From contig CAMCUC010000004.1 in NCBI GenBank assembly GCA_945878875.1, forward strand, positions 20,131 through 84,130: a stretch of 64,000 nt of DNA, read 5' to 3'. Every line of letters starts with the position of its first letter. Positions within the stretch are counted from its first letter, which is position 1. This DNA comes from Rhizobium sp. Q54. GTDB taxonomy: Bacteria; Pseudomonadota; Alphaproteobacteria; Rhizobiales; Beijerinckiaceae. The notes beneath the pieces were generated by a model, which was not told the origin of the DNA, made no database searches, and saw only the letters and a program-made list of their open reading frames with translations. A program made the translations under genes and the position numbers. This document shows, piece by piece, positions 55,920 to 63,941 of this stretch.

Positions 55920-56423
55920 TTAAGTGGCGGGTTCTTCTGGCGGCGGATACAGACGCGAGAAAATAGGTTCGAACTCAACCTCGTCTTCCGGCTTCCATTC
56001 AGGAGGACGTACTGGCGCTTTGCGTGAGCCCACTCCATAGGCGTAGGTCTTGAAAGAGCTGGCAGCAGCGAAAACGCGCGATGTCTGCTTGGGTTTGCCC
56101 TTAAGCGGGTTCCCAAACATAGGCTTCTTCTTGCGCGGGGTCGTCAGATTTTCATAATTTGCTGAATACCAGACAAACGACGACAGGATGAGATCTACGT
56201 CGGATATCTCGACAGATTCGATAAAAATAAGCAAACGTTCGATGCCGCCAAGGATATCCGCCTCCAGATCCTGAATGTCATAGAGCGACGAGAATTTTTC
56301 AGCCTCGATCTTTGCCAGATCCTCGGCAGACGCATATCCTTCCAGAAAGGCGCGCGCGATCTGAGCGACTATCATATCAAACACAAATTGTGGCGGGTGC
56401 TTGCCGGTGTTAGCGTTGCTCAA
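55920..56423 (-). CDS. Protein of unknown function coupled to the Sel1-like gene
   Basis: The preferred start is TTG at 56423 (read MSNANTGKHPPQFVFDMIVA), because a strong GGGAGG site lies six bases before it; this gives 167 residues. The first half is helical (FLEGYASAEDLAKIEAEKFS), the second half is basic and Pro-rich (RKKKPMFGNPLKGKPKQTSR). The gene overlaps the end of the upstream Sel1-like gene by 14 bases. It is convergent with the winged-helix-like gene. No family recognised. Confidence 0.6.
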   Translation of the reverse strand: MSNANTGKHPPQFVFDMIVAQIARAFLEGYASAEDLAKIEAEKFSSLYDIQDLEADILGGIERLLIFIESVEISDVDLILSSFVWYSANYENLTTPRKKKPMFGNPLKGKPKQTSRVFAAASSFKTYAYGVGSRKAPVRPPEWKPEDEVEFEPIFSRLYPPPEEPAT

Positions 56424-57189
56424 TGGAACCTCCCTGCATGGACAGATCGGGAGCATTATGCTCGCCGTCTTGATCGTTTTCACTTTTGATGGTGCCCGGA
56501 GAACTTCCAAATTGTTCTTTGTCGCTGATTATCTGCTGCTCTGTCGGCTCTCTTGCAGGCGCGCCTTGCGCGTTGTCGCCGCGCCATTTTTCGACCCATT
56601 CTTTCGCACGATCTTGCGCTTTTATAATATCCCCCTGCTTCAGCCCTGCGATCACAATGTTCCGCTGCTTTCGCGCCGCGACATTGCCAGACGCGACACT
56701 CAAATTATACCAAAAATAGGCCTCAAGCGTGTTCTCGAACCCAAATCTTTGGGAATATGACGCAGCCAGATGAAACAGCGCCTGATTGTCGCCAGCCTCT
56801 GCGCGCTGCGTCAAGTTAGCTCGCGTCCACTCCATACTCCTTTGCGGAAGCGGCGGTTCTGTTGCCTTGAGCATCTCCATTCTGGCGGCGGGCGCACGGG
56901 GGTGACCAGAGACGGCAGAAAGAGTAATCCAGTTAAGTGCGTCCTGATAGCTTTGGGGTAACGAGACGCCGTGCCAGAAAAAGAGCGCAAGCATAAATTG
57001 TCCATCAGGATCGCCAGTTTCCGCAAGGCGACGAGCTTGACGTGCTGCGTCTGCAAGATCTCCTTGCTTGATAGCCTCAGCTGGATTCGGCGGCGCGGCG
57101 ACAACCTGGGCATGCGTCGTATTTACGCCAGCAAACGCCAGCGTAGCTATAAATAAGATCAAAACCTTTCGTAAAAGCACCAAGCTCAA
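56410..57189 (-). CDS. Exported Sel1-repeat-like protein
   Basis: The product of about 259 residues has a signal peptide (LLRKVLILFIATLAFAGVNT, ending THAQ) and repeats with the Sel1/TPR-like pattern (GDPDGQFMLALFFWHGVSLP; ALNWITLSAVSGHPRAPAAR; AEAGDNQALFHLAASYSQRF; AYFWYNLSVASGNVAARKQR). Its last 50 residues are polar and low-complexity. The likely start is a TTG or GTG near 57189 with an AAGGA site. Sel1 repeats mediate protein binding; in flagellar and secretion contexts similar proteins act as assembly factors, but no direct evidence is seen here. Confidence 0.65.
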   Translation of the reverse strand: MSLVLLRKVLILFIATLAFAGVNTTHAQVVAAPPNPAEAIKQGDLADAARQARRLAETGDPDGQFMLALFFWHGVSLPQSYQDALNWITLSAVSGHPRAPAARMEMLKATEPPLPQRSMEWTRANLTQRAEAGDNQALFHLAASYSQRFGFENTLEAYFWYNLSVASGNVAARKQRNIVIAGLKQGDIIKAQDRAKEWVEKWRGDNAQGAPAREPTEQQIISDKEQFGSSPGTIKSENDQDGEHNAPDLSMQGGSIEQR

Positions 57190-57265
57190 TTGAAATCCTT
57201 TTCTCCAGTGCAAAGCCGCTCGATGAGTAAAAACGGTTGCGGGATAAAAAACTTTTACAAAAAAC

Positions 57266-57292
57266 TAAAGAAACTCTTCGGCCGTCCGTCTT
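57266..57292 (+). promoter_or_regulatory. Promoter-like motif shared with the metalloprotease gene
   Basis: TAAAGAAA, 11 bases, then TCCGTCTT. The same layout, TAAAGAAA-N11-GCCGTCTT, occurs upstream of the metalloprotease at 63870-63896. The spacing and the first block match the enteric sigma-28 (FliA) promoter layout (TAAAGTTT-N11-GCCGATAA), while the second block differs at its end. It ends 43 bases before the ATG at 57336. Confidence 0.45.
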
Positions 57293-57335
57293 GCGCTATA
57301 CTACATTGGGTCTAACAGATCCGAAAAGGACGACG

Positions 57336-58088
57336 ATGATGTTCAACCGACCGATCAGTGAGGGTTTACCGATATCCAATTCATCCTCCCCCAATTCCGT
57401 TGTTCGTGCGGATTTGGCCTTGGGGGCGGCGGCCTCGGGTTCAGTTGAATTGCCAGAGAGGGCAGTGACTGAGACCAATGTGGTTCTCAGGGTCCCTGGG
57501 GATCAAGACCGTTTCAGCCAAGACGTTAGATCTACCGATCTTGTTCGTTCTTCTTTTCTCGCAATCCAACAGTCCAAAGATGATTTGAAAAGGCTGGATG
57601 CACTTAGAGCAAAGCTGATGCCGTCTTATAAGGCAATAGGGGACCAAGAAATTGATTTTGTGTCTATTCGCTCCGTATCAAATGATATTGTGAAGAACAT
57701 AGATGCTTCCAATGCACATATCTCCCGTATGATGAAAAACGGGCCTCAAAACGTTTATGAACAGCCAAAATTATCTAAAAATTCGGCAGACCCATCGGAC
57801 TTAGTCGCGAAAAGAGAGCGCGTTTTGCAAGAGATAGCCGATGTCATGATCCATATAGATGCACTTCAGTCTGAGGTGAGTAGTATTGAAACGAATATCT
57901 ACGACCGTTTGTTAGATATGAGTTTCGTCATTAAAAGTCTCAATGATGCTCGGACACAAGCTGACAGTGAATTTGGCGTAATAGCAGCGTCGAGAGCTGT
58001 TGATAATATTGTATTTAACGTCAGATCAGCCGTGGTTGCACATGGAAACGTCTCGCAAGATTCCGTCCGATTAGCGCTCATTGTCTGA
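57336..58088 (+). CDS. Helical protein of unknown function with flagellin-like carboxy terminus
   Basis: The protein of 250 residues starts MMFNRPISEG with an AAAAGGA site at 57336. A Ser-rich disordered amino terminus is followed by mostly helical sequence (about 85-230, including ILDALQSEVSS-like coiled coil). Its last 18 residues (AVVAHGNVSQDSVRLALI) line up without gaps with the end of the flagellin in this window (AMLAQANQAPQMVLSLLK), sharing Ala, Ala, Asn, Val and Leu at the same places. It has no signal peptide. It shares the promoter motif of the metalloprotease, so I infer a flagellar export substrate or minor filament component. It is convergent with fliD, two bases apart. Confidence 0.6.
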   Translation: MMFNRPISEGLPISNSSSPNSVVRADLALGAAASGSVELPERAVTETNVVLRVPGDQDRFSQDVRSTDLVRSSFLAIQQSKDDLKRLDALRAKLMPSYKAIGDQEIDFVSIRSVSNDIVKNIDASNAHISRMMKNGPQNVYEQPKLSKNSADPSDLVAKRERVLQEIADVMIHIDALQSEVSSIETNIYDRLLDMSFVIKSLNDARTQADSEFGVIAASRAVDNIVFNVRSAVVAHGNVSQDSVRLALIV

Positions 58089-58090
58089 TT

Positions 58091-59740
58091 TTATGCTTTC
58101 AGGCCTGCTGTCCAGCTATCGATGAAAGTCGTGAGTGCTGACCGTGTATTATTACCCGCTGAAACAGCAGAATTCATTTGTGAGAATTGTTTTAGGTAAC
58201 GATCTTCTATAAGTTTCATTTTGGCATCAAATTTTGTCTGTTCTAGAGAAATATCTGATATTGCCTTGGTTGCATTTGTTGAAACCAATTGGATGGACGA
58301 TTGGCTATCCTTCAGCGATTTCAACATATCGTTAAATCGTTCTAATATGCCTTTGCTATAATAGAGCGCTGTTGAATATCCAGCTGGAGCAGCTATTTCA
58401 ACGCCAGGTGGAAGGCTTATAATCAGGCCTTCTGACGAAGTTCCTGCTTTTCCTGTGAGCTTTCCGGTCGAAAGTGTCGCAAGATCATCATTTATCTTCC
58501 ATTGACCCGTATCGTCTTTGGAGATCTTATACTTACCAGTCGGCACTCCAGTTGCCGAGATAATTGAAAGTCGAGAATCTGTTATTTGCTGCTTTGATGC
58601 AAGGACGGCCTCTACAATTTCAGGTGTTTGCTTAAGCGCTGTTGCAAAAGCAGTCTCATCCAACTTGAGAGATCCATCTCTGTTGGTTCTGACGCCTAAG
58701 CTGGCGAGCGTATGAACGCCGTCATTAAAACCAGCGATACTTTGCGTAGTAAATCGTCTAAGTTCGCTAACAAGTCCATTTGTTGAAGCGTTATTTGCAA
58801 GGCCGCCACGTTTTTTCGGATCTATGTTAAATGCTGTCTCAGTTTTAATGGTTTCCAGCATTAAGTTATATCCAGAAACTAGGGTCGCCATTGCGTTACT
58901 CAAGCCGACAGTATTGTATGTTGAGGAGAGGGTGACGTCAGCATTAGTAACTGCCTTGGCTGTAATAGTTACGTTTGGCAGTACGTCATTAAAAATATTT
59001 GTACCTGAAGTTATTTGAACGCCATCAACTGAAATAACAGCATCTGTACCTTGGCGAATGACCTCAGCTCCATTGGCAACTAAACCTGCACCAGAAGCAT
59101 TGTTGGTAATTCCGTCTACATTTGTTGTAACTGAAGCAAAAAAACGATTGCTCTCACCTGCCTTACCCTTCACGCCGATATAATACGAAGGTGAACTTGT
59201 TGTACCGCCCGTAATAATTGTCGCCTCAAAGCCTGCAATTTGGTTGATACGATCTCGTAGGGCTGGAAGAGTGTTTACAGTTTTGAGATCTATCGTTGCC
59301 AGCTCGGACCCAGGCGAACCGGCTGTCCCGGAAATAATTTTCAGCGTTCTATTTGCGTCTGAGCCTGCCAAGTTAGCGCTTAAGCTTGTTAGTGGAGGGA
59401 ACAATATAGACGTTTCGCTAGCTAATTGGTTGACGGCGACCTTGCCGGAAAAAGTGGAGGCTGTTGAGCCACCGGTGAATTCCATTGTGATTTTGGTCGG
59501 ATCGCTAGAGCTCGGGTTACGCTGGAAAGTTTGGGGGTTTCCTATTGCGGTCGCAGCGGAGCTGAATTGCTCTACAACGGACATAATCTTACCAACTGAC
59601 GAGATTTTTGCTGAGGAGCTTAGCTTTCTATTGTCTATCGCAAGCTGTTGAGGAACACGAACGGTGTCTGTTAAATTCTTTGCGAGTGTCTTGATGTCAA
59701 CGCCAGATCCAGCATTCAGGGTATTAAGAATATCAACCAT
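58091..59740 (-). CDS. fliD: Flagellar filament cap protein FliD (HAP2)
   Basis: FliD caps the filament and catalyses flagellin polymerisation. The amino terminus (SGVDIKTLAKNLTDTVRVPQ), FSGKVAVNQLASETSI, VISVDGVQI, DVLPNVTITAKAV, GSLKLDETAFATALK and the helical end (YLKQFSQMNSAVSAGNNTRS) are all FliD landmarks. The 549-residue length fits. Classical FliD is rare or diverged in alphaproteobacteria. The gene is more AT-rich than the housekeeping genes. The ATG at 59740 follows an AAGGG site. The 158-base spacer upstream shows neither the TAAAGAAA motif nor a terminator. Confidence 0.9.
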   Translation of the reverse strand: MVDILNTLNAGSGVDIKTLAKNLTDTVRVPQQLAIDNRKLSSSAKISSVGKIMSVVEQFSSAATAIGNPQTFQRNPSSSDPTKITMEFTGGSTASTFSGKVAVNQLASETSILFPPLTSLSANLAGSDANRTLKIISGTAGSPGSELATIDLKTVNTLPALRDRINQIAGFEATIITGGTTSSPSYYIGVKGKAGESNRFFASVTTNVDGITNNASGAGLVANGAEVIRQGTDAVISVDGVQITSGTNIFNDVLPNVTITAKAVTNADVTLSSTYNTVGLSNAMATLVSGYNLMLETIKTETAFNIDPKKRGGLANNASTNGLVSELRRFTTQSIAGFNDGVHTLASLGVRTNRDGSLKLDETAFATALKQTPEIVEAVLASKQQITDSRLSIISATGVPTGKYKISKDDTGQWKINDDLATLSTGKLTGKAGTSSEGLIISLPPGVEIAAPAGYSTALYYSKGILERFNDMLKSLKDSQSSIQLVSTNATKAISDISLEQTKFDAKMKLIEDRYLKQFSQMNSAVSAGNNTRSALTTFIDSWTAGLKA

Positions 59741-59898
59741 GGAGCCAAACCCTTAGATTACTTAGATTTTATTGCAAAACCTTAGCAAAAATCATGCCTT
59801 CTCACCTCAAAAGCGAAAAAATAGGATTTTAGAAGCACTATTAACTGGGCTTCTATGCTACTTCACTTGCTAAGGCAAAATCTTCAGAGTTCTCGTTT

Positions 59899-61368
59899 TT
59901 AAATCTTGCCGCGAATTGACCAAGTCGCCGGCATGTAACCACCTACATGGTCGCCATTCGGAAGTTCGGAACCAGCAGGAAATGGTCGAGCGTTCGGGCC
60001 GAACAGATACTGGCTGTCATGTGACAGCGACGAATTCTTAATTAGCGGCCAGACACAATCTCTAAGGAAGTCCTGATCTACCCATCGCCATTTTGTTTCA
60101 TGTGTCTCGTAATACTGGACCGCTTGATCTGCGAGGTTCGGCAGCAGACCACCTACTCCTCCCCACATGCCGGCCATAATAAGTTCAGCATGCTCTGGAT
60201 GGTCGCGCATGATGTGGAATGGCTTACCGGACAAGAGCCATTCATCGACGGCAACTTTTTCACGATAGTTAACGATTGAATCGCAATCGCGACATATAAA
60301 GTAGTCGACATTCACATCGCTGGCAGCAAGGAACCGCCAGAACAGTTTGAGGAATGTTCTTGAATCCTCCTCCATCATGATGACTTGAGCACCATAATTT
60401 CTGAGGGCTTCTATAATTTCCAACGGAACTGAAGCTTCGACATAAAACCGCGCTTTCCAACCGGGATAAACGGCTGGAACGAGTTTGGCGTTTAGAACCG
60501 CTGTATGGGTATACTTGTCATCGTTTCCCCAAAGGCTAAAGCACACGATGTTACGGTGTGGGGATGATGTATCGAACGGACGCAATGAAAGAGGCCAGCT
60601 GCGACACCGCAGAGCGACGTCCTCATCAGGCGTGATAAGAGCTGAAACTTTGTCCTTAATTATAAGTATCTCACGCCCGTGAATACGGGCCTCATCAAGG
60701 CGGTCAAGATCAATTTTAATTTTCAAGTTATGAACATGCCATTCATGCCCATCCTGATGTTTGCATTGATTGAGACGATCAAGAGCTTCAGCGCTTCGAC
60801 CCAACTGCTTTTTTGCGCTTGCTAAACTGATCAGAATTTTATCAGTTCCTCTGCCTTCTTCGAGCTGAACCTCAAGGAAATTTGTAAGATCTGAGTATCT
60901 GCTTTTTTGAGTGAGAACTTTTATGTATTCGTTGATTGCTGCTGAATTAGAAGGCTGTATTTTCAGTGCTATCTCTAGCTTACTCAACGCTTCATCGATC
61001 TTGCCTTGTCCAATAAGCGACTTTGCAAGAACGACATAGGATTCAGAATTATTCATTTTTAAGCATAGCGCCTTCTCAGCATAGTGCTGAGCTCTTTCCG
61101 GTAAACCCAGCGAATTGAGAGCTGCTGCCAGATTTGAGTAGAAAGCAGCGTCACTCGGGCGAACCAAAATTGCTTGTGAAATCAGTTCTACTGCTCGCCG
61201 ATAATTTCCTCTCTGAATAGAGACCGCTCCCTTTAGATGTAGCGCGTCAGGATTGCCTGGGTCCAGCACAAGCACCTGATCATAAACGGCGTCTGCTTCA
61301 TCTACTTTATTGTCACGATGGAATGATAATGCGCGGTCTATAAGGGCGTCGACATTGTTGGAACCCAT
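59899..61368 (-). CDS. TPR protein with glycosyltransferase-like carboxy-terminal domain
   Basis: The 489-residue protein has six or so TPR units (residues about 5-200, for example ALSFHRDNKVDEADAVYDQV and LAAALNSLGLPERAQHYAEK), then a mixed alpha/beta region from about 272 (NIVCFSLWGNDDKYTHTAVL; ICRDCDSIVNYRE with Asp361-Cys-Asp363 as a DxD-like site; HIMRDHPEHAELIMAGMWGG). DxD and the following MRDHP/GG pattern suggest a nucleotide-sugar transferase. TPR plus transferase is the architecture of several flagellin glycosyltransferases, so flagellin or the metalloprotease is a likely target. It lies 103 bases downstream of the metalloprotease on the same strand. The start at 61368 (MGSNNVDALI) is tentative. 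Confidence 0.7.
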   Translation of the reverse strand: MGSNNVDALIDRALSFHRDNKVDEADAVYDQVLVLDPGNPDALHLKGAVSIQRGNYRRAVELISQAILVRPSDAAFYSNLAAALNSLGLPERAQHYAEKALCLKMNNSESYVVLAKSLIGQGKIDEALSKLEIALKIQPSNSAAINEYIKVLTQKSRYSDLTNFLEVQLEEGRGTDKILISLASAKKQLGRSAEALDRLNQCKHQDGHEWHVHNLKIKIDLDRLDEARIHGREILIIKDKVSALITPDEDVALRCRSWPLSLRPFDTSSPHRNIVCFSLWGNDDKYTHTAVLNAKLVPAVYPGWKARFYVEASVPLEIIEALRNYGAQVIMMEEDSRTFLKLFWRFLAASDVNVDYFICRDCDSIVNYREKVAVDEWLLSGKPFHIMRDHPEHAELIMAGMWGGVGGLLPNLADQAVQYYETHETKWRWVDQDFLRDCVWPLIKNSSLSHDSQYLFGPNARPFPAGSELPNGDHVGGYMPATWSIRGKI

Positions 61369-61471
61369 ATGGACTAAGCCCTTGTAATTTAACACATGTG
61401 GTATCATTGTAATCAAATTCCCCGATGCGGTAAACTAAGGCTTCTTCCATTTGACGCACATAAATTATCAT

Positions 61472-63814
61472 CTACGCACGCATGATAGCAGCGACCAAGC
61501 TTGAGTTAGTTACGTTCATGGATTTAACAAAATCGTTCATCGCTGTGATAGGCACACGTGGTGCCTGGACTGAAGTCATCGGAGCAAAGTTCACTTGTCT
61601 TGAAGCTTCAACCGGAATGGACATTCTGCTTGCAGGTCTTGCTGAGGCCGCTGCGGGAGACGAGATAGAGGCCAATGAATGAAATGCTCTGGACTTTGTT
61701 GTTTCCAGAGAAGTGTTTAATGTAGCAAGCCTGCCTGATAATCCAGCAATTGCCGCCATTCTCCCGTTATTCACTGACCTCTGCTGAGCTGCCGTGTAGG
61801 TGATGGCGACGTGCGAAGCGGGAGTATTAGTACGTACAATCTCTGCAACGCGAGCTCCAGTAGCTGCACTAGTGGCAGAAGACGCAGCTGCTGCTGTGCT
61901 AGAAGAGGCGTTTTGACCAGCGCCTGTGGGCGCTCCAGCTGAGCTTGTTGCGCTTGTGCTTTGGGCTGCAACGTCATAAGTGAAATCTGAGAACTTCAGG
62001 AAATCAATGTTCGTTAATGTGTCTATTCCGTCAGCACCGCTATTGTTATGAGTGACAGTCGTAGTTCCTGCGCTGGTTGAAATTGTATAACTTGCGTATG
62101 ATCCCGAATACCCCGCCGTGTCTGTTCCTGAAACACCGTTAATTACGTCGTTTCCTCCTTTTCCCCAAATTTCGTTATTGATATTATTACCAGTTATTGT
62201 GTCCGCGCCTGAACCACCTATGGCGTTCTCGATTGTTGTGCCGTATGCGATCGCAACATTGTCATCCCATTGATAGAGGTTCGCGGTGTAGCTCGATCCA
62301 TAAAGACGATCGAGGTATGAATCAAACCCAGGATTGGCAGATTTAGCTGCGGCAAGTTGATTTGCAATCGAGTAGGAGCCAATAGATGAAAAACTTCCAG
62401 GCGTAAGGTTAATTGTACTAGATCGGTTTAGTGCTGACACGTCAATGGTGTCGGAGCCACCTCCATCCACAATTGTCTGCAATACTTCCGGTGCAGATGT
62501 AAACGTGTAAGAGGTATTAGTGTTGCGAACACTTGTCTCCATACCATAATTTTCTTGAGCGAATGCAACATCATAAAGCATTGGCGTGATTGGATTAACG
62601 TATTCAGCGCGACTTGAAATTCCGCTTCTACTGGAGGTGTGGTTCCAGATTAGATTTCTATCGCTTCCGTTATACGTCATTACCGTATTGCGTGCATTAT
62701 CGAGGTTCGTGAGTAGCTGAGATCCGCCTTGAAATGGGTGCTTTAAGCCTATGGCATGACCAACTTCATGAAGAGCGGTCAATCTCCCTTGGGTCCCAGC
62801 TGCAAATGAATCGTTTGAAGATTCCGAGCTCACGTACCATATGTCCCCACCGGAGGGATTGGCATTTGGATAGTATGCAAACCCCACCACACCCTGGTCA
62901 GGTGAAAACGATGTCTTGGCAATACGGAGCTCACCAACATTGCTTGCGTTCGTTTCAGCTATTTTTTCAAACTCAAAATCGACGACATCGTCCCACGCGC
63001 TCATAATCTGATCGTGGTCGGCCTGCTGTGTAGAATTTAGTCCAGTGATCGTTCCTTGCGGGCCACCAGCACGGTTAGCATAAGGGTCTGCATACGGAAC
63101 GCCGGAGAAGTAAGAATAGCTTAGGTTCGAACTCCCCGAGATGTTCCATAAGCTTCCGGAGCGTAACGCTTCCAAATTTATGATACTTGTCGAAGTACTT
63201 GTATCGCTGATGCTTCCAACGAGTGTCGCCGATGTCGTCGTTGCAGCAGCAGCGAACACATCATTGCCTGAGTTACAAATGAAGCAATTGGCGGGCATGT
63301 GAAAGTTAGCCGTCAACATCTCTCCTTTCATTTGGAGAGTAGCAAATCGCGACGATAACTCTGTATCTACTGAATTGCTCCATTCCTGAAAGTCGAAATA
63401 TTGATCGGAACCTGCACTTTGATCGCTTACTATTTTCCATTCACTAGTAGTTTTGACATTCTTGGCAACGTAATCAGTCAATTCATTTTGTGCATTATTT
63501 ATTTGGACGCTTAAAGCTGCGTGCTGATCGTCAATTTGCGAGAGCTGCATCTGCTGTATTTCAAGATTTTCCAGAGCTGCAAGGCGAGTTGCGACACCAT
63601 CTATGATCGCGCTATTAACCTCTACCATCGAGATCAAGTCAGCTGTGTCGCTGAGGTTTTGCCGCAGCAGTAACGTTGACGACCCATCGAGCGTTATGTT
63701 TTGCGCCTCTGATAAGGCCTTGGCGACGGTTGTGCGTGTTTCTGATTGAGAGACGCTGACTGAGCGAAGCTGGGTAAGCGATGATAGTAGCTGAGCTGAT
63801 CCTATGCTCGTCAT
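61472..63814 (-). CDS. Serralysin-type M10 metalloprotease with flagellin-like termini
   Basis: This 780-residue protein has a metzincin domain (about 225-430) with the zinc motif HEVGHAIGLKHP (His349, Glu350, His353, His359), the Met-turn VMTYN (Met379) and the serralysin segment TPMLYDVAFAQENYG (410-424). A beta region with about four RTX nonapeptides follows (GGSGADTIT, GNNINNEIW, GKGGNDVIN, GVSGTDTAG; 533-568). There is no Sec signal. Residues 1-31 (MTSIGSAQLLSSLTQLRSVS...) align with alphaproteobacterial flagellin starts such as MTSI...LSTLRSIS, with helices continuing to about 120. An Ala/Ser linker (616-655) leads to a helical end NVTNSSLVAAIMRA resembling the flagellin NQAPQMVLSLLK. 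The first-choice reading is a proteolytic flagellin-like protein; the alternative is a type I-secreted RTX protease. GGAGGGGAG precedes the ATG. Confidence 0.85.
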   Translation of the reverse strand: MTSIGSAQLLSSLTQLRSVSVSQSETRTTVAKALSEAQNITLDGSSTLLLRQNLSDTADLISMVEVNSAIIDGVATRLAALENLEIQQMQLSQIDDQHAALSVQINNAQNELTDYVAKNVKTTSEWKIVSDQSAGSDQYFDFQEWSNSVDTELSSRFATLQMKGEMLTANFHMPANCFICNSGNDVFAAAATTTSATLVGSISDTSTSTSIINLEALRSGSLWNISGSSNLSYSYFSGVPYADPYANRAGGPQGTITGLNSTQQADHDQIMSAWDDVVDFEFEKIAETNASNVGELRIAKTSFSPDQGVVGFAYYPNANPSGGDIWYVSSESSNDSFAAGTQGRLTALHEVGHAIGLKHPFQGGSQLLTNLDNARNTVMTYNGSDRNLIWNHTSSRSGISSRAEYVNPITPMLYDVAFAQENYGMETSVRNTNTSYTFTSAPEVLQTIVDGGGSDTIDVSALNRSSTINLTPGSFSSIGSYSIANQLAAAKSANPGFDSYLDRLYGSSYTANLYQWDDNVAIAYGTTIENAIGGSGADTITGNNINNEIWGKGGNDVINGVSGTDTAGYSGSYASYTISTSAGTTTVTHNNSGADGIDTLTNIDFLKFSDFTYDVAAQSTSATSSAGAPTGAGQNASSSTAAAASSATSAATGARVAEIVRTNTPASHVAITYTAAQQRSVNNGRMAAIAGLSGRLATLNTSLETTKSRAFHSLASISSPAAASARPASRMSIPVEASRQVNFAPMTSVQAPRVPITAMNDFVKSMNVTNSSLVAAIMRA

Positions 63815-63869
63815 TGCTCTCTCCCCTCCAACTCAGACAATATATTGGACTCTCTGCTTACTGTTTATT

Positions 63870-63896
63870 AAGACGGCTTGAGAGCGGTTTTCTTTA
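63870..63896 (-). promoter_or_regulatory. Sigma-28-like promoter motif upstream of the metalloprotease
   Basis: On the minus strand TAAAGAAA (63896-63889), 11 bases, then GCCGTCTT (63877-63870). First block and GCCG fit the FliA layout TAAA-N15-GCCGATAA; the last four bases differ. The same motif precedes the gene at 57336. It ends 55 bases before the metalloprotease ATG and directly follows the flagellin terminator, so the protease can be transcribed on its own. Confidence 0.45.
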
Positions 63897-63925
63897 AAAA
63901 ACGCCCGACGATGCCGGGCGTTTTT
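63897..63925 (-). terminator. Rho-independent terminator of the flagellin gene
   Basis: A perfect 11-base inverted repeat (AAAAACGCCCG with CGGGCGTTTTT) with a seven-base loop gives a GC stem and T-run on both strands. It lies 16 bases after the flagellin stop and separates that transcript from the metalloprotease. Confidence 0.92.
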
Positions 63926-63941
63926 CATAATTTGATATTTT

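Noticed and set aside
59741..59898. Search for the TAAAGAAA-N11 motif before fliD
   Set aside because: I read both halves on the minus strand and found no match with correct spacing, so fliD is not included in the shared-motif set.
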